Below are positions 63,027 through 64,000 of a DNA stretch of 64,000 nt, piece by piece. A program made the translations under genes and the position numbers. This DNA comes from JBBEAM01 sp040882845 (GTDB taxonomy: Bacteria > Pseudomonadota > Alphaproteobacteria > Kiloniellales > DSM-21159), in assembly GCA_040882845.1 (NCBI GenBank), contig JBBEAM010000007.1, forward strand, positions 744,001 to 808,000. The letters run 5' to 3'. Below the pieces are notes generated by a model. It did no database searches. It was not told the origin of the DNA and saw only the letters and a list, made by a program, of their open reading frames with translations. The stretch's first letter is position 1; each line of letters begins with the position of its first letter.

Positions 63027-63676
63027 GCACCGAGGCGCGCAAGATCCGCCTGCTGATGCAGCTGCGGCGCGCCGGCGTGGGCGACACCAAGACCCTGGCG
63101 GCGATTGAGAAGATCCCGCGCGACGCCTTTACCCCGCCTTCCTTCCGCGACCAGGCCTACGAGAACATCGCCCTGCCCATCGGCCAGGGGCAGACCCTCA
63201 GCCAGCCCCAGGTCGTGGCGATGATGACAGAAGCGCTGCGCCTCAACGGCAAGCACCGTGTGCTGGAAATCGGCACCGGCTCCGGCTATCAGGCGGCGGT
63301 GCTGTCGCGCATCTGCCGGCGGGTCTATACCATCGAGCGCTACCGCGAACTGCTGGAGACCGCGGAGGAGCGCTTTCAGGAACTGCGGCTGCACAACGTT
63401 ACGGCCCGGCTCGGCGATGGCGCGCTGGGCTGGCCCGAGGCCGCGCCCTTCGACCGGATCATCGTCACCTGCGCCGCCAGCGAACTGCCCGAGAAGCTCT
63501 TCGAGCAGCTCGCGGAAGGCGGTATCATGGTGCTGCCGCTCGGCGCCAGCAGCGGCAGCCAGGAACTGGTCCGGGTGATCAAGAAGGACGGCAAGATGCT
63601 GCAGGAGGATCTGGGCAGCGTGCGCTTCGTGCCCCTGGTGCCCAATCTGCCGCAAGACGGCCGGGAGTCGGCGTGA
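63023..63676 (+). CDS. pcm: Protein-L-isoaspartate O-methyltransferase
   Basis: The 217-residue repair enzyme has the substrate motif GQGQTLSQPQVVAMMTEAL, SAM motif I VLEIGTGSGYQAAVLSR and the C-terminal GGIMVLPLG. It starts with GTG 63023, overlapping the surE stop (GTGA). The surE-pcm-LysM/M23 lipoprotein order is widespread in proteobacteria. Confidence 0.95.
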   Translation: MSTEARKIRLLMQLRRAGVGDTKTLAAIEKIPRDAFTPPSFRDQAYENIALPIGQGQTLSQPQVVAMMTEALRLNGKHRVLEIGTGSGYQAAVLSRICRRVYTIERYRELLETAEERFQELRLHNVTARLGDGALGWPEAAPFDRIIVTCAASELPEKLFEQLAEGGIMVLPLGASSGSQELVRVIKKDGKMLQEDLGSVRFVPLVPNLPQDGRESA

Positions 63677-64000
63677 TGCGGCTGGCGGTGCTGGCGCCGC
63701 TGCTGTTCCTCCTCGCCGCCTGCGGCAGCAGCGGAGGCTACATCCCGAAGCAAACGCCGCCCGCGGCGCCGGAACTTCCGGCGCCCAATCCCTTCCGTGA
63801 CGGCTCTACGGCGCTCCAGCCAGTCGCAAGTCCGACTGCCGTGGCCGGGACTGGCGACCCGAACCTCAACATCGTCGAAGGCGGCGGCTACATGGTGCGC
63901 CGGGGGGACACGGTCTTTGGCATCGCCCGGCAATTCGAGGTGCCGCTGCGCTCGGTGATCGACGCCAATGGTCTGCAGCCGCCCTACACCCTTCGGATCG
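63676..64000 (+). CDS. LysM-domain lipoprotein (NlpD/M23 peptidase type), N-terminal part
   Basis: The gene runs off the right edge after about 108 residues. It begins MRLAVLAPLLFLLAACGSSGG: a lipoprotein signal peptide with lipobox LAAC (Cys16). A Pro-rich spacer and a LysM domain follow (YMVRRGDTVFGIARQFEVPLRSVIDANGLQPPYTLRI, from about 75). The location after surE-pcm suggests an NlpD-like protein ending in an M23 domain that activates amidases, but that domain is outside the window. ATG 63676 overlaps the pcm stop by one base; GTG 63673 in the same frame is possible. Confidence 0.88.
   Translation, partial: MRLAVLAPLLFLLAACGSSGGYIPKQTPPAAPELPAPNPFRDGSTALQPVASPTAVAGTGDPNLNIVEGGGYMVRRGDTVFGIARQFEVPLRSVIDANGLQPPYTLRI

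Overview
The window is GC-rich chromosomal DNA from an alphaproteobacterium. PopZ, a TolC-popZ-valS block, an NDUFS4-like complex I accessory subunit and the order scpA-scpB-tatABC-serS-surE-pcm are all typical of that class, and a Rhodospirillales-like lineage is my best guess by inference. No phage, transposase, integrase, CRISPR array or rRNA was seen. Gene density is high, with many ATGA-type overlaps, so most genes sit in translationally coupled operons. Both edges cut a gene: coxL on the left, and a LysM lipoprotein gene on the right.

Layout. (1) 1-6957, minus strand: a complete branched-chain-amino-acid-type importer (livK-H-M-G-F) followed by coxG, coxS and the start of coxL, which reads as an import-plus-molybdenum-hydroxylase unit. 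(2) 7060-12957, minus: a six-gene Mrp/Pha multisubunit Na+/H+ antiporter with fused A and B subunits. (3) 13222-20750: a methyltransferase, an ABC permease/ATPase pair without a binding protein, a histone-deacetylase-like amidohydrolase, a DUF192 protein, an O-methyltransferase, RF3 and a GcvT-fold protein with a TTG start. (4) 21031-22343: tRNA-Pro, the NDUFS4-like gene, a glycine-rich exported protein and tRNA-Arg. (5) 22368-28246, minus: a tightly overlapping operon of cysteine synthase, AlaX, mercaptopyruvate sulfurtransferase, a tandem GNAT protein, a cystathionine beta-lyase-like enzyme and a stand-alone ModE helix-turn-helix protein, preceded by a Nudix hydrolase. (6) 28377-29594: an alpha/beta hydrolase-OsmC fusion. 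(7) 29968-35860: a peptide-type ABC importer with a Tat-type binding protein and a fused double ATPase.

(8) 36074-37996: an exported protein of unknown function, a MlaC-like protein, a bidirectional terminator, tRNA-Asn and tRNA-Cys. (9) 38182-43821: a PCMT-like methyltransferase, tolC behind a palindromic operator candidate, popZ and valS. (10) 43818-50939: a DDAH/arginine-deiminase-type hydrolase, ilvD, an EamA exporter, an M81 (MlrC-like) peptidase, a rhomboid protease, xthA and erpA. (11) 51049-64000, plus: dgt, argS, a SPOR protein, nagZ, scpAB, an orphan FbpC-like ATPase, tatABC, serS, surE, pcm and a LysM lipoprotein. This is an envelope, chromosome-segregation and protein-export housekeeping block.

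The most unusual candidates are the sulfur/AlaX/ModE operon (5), the liv-cox unit (1), and the exported protein plus orphan MlaC pair (8). None is proven to be a new system. Functional calls come from reading motifs and recalled family features by eye; no database search was run.
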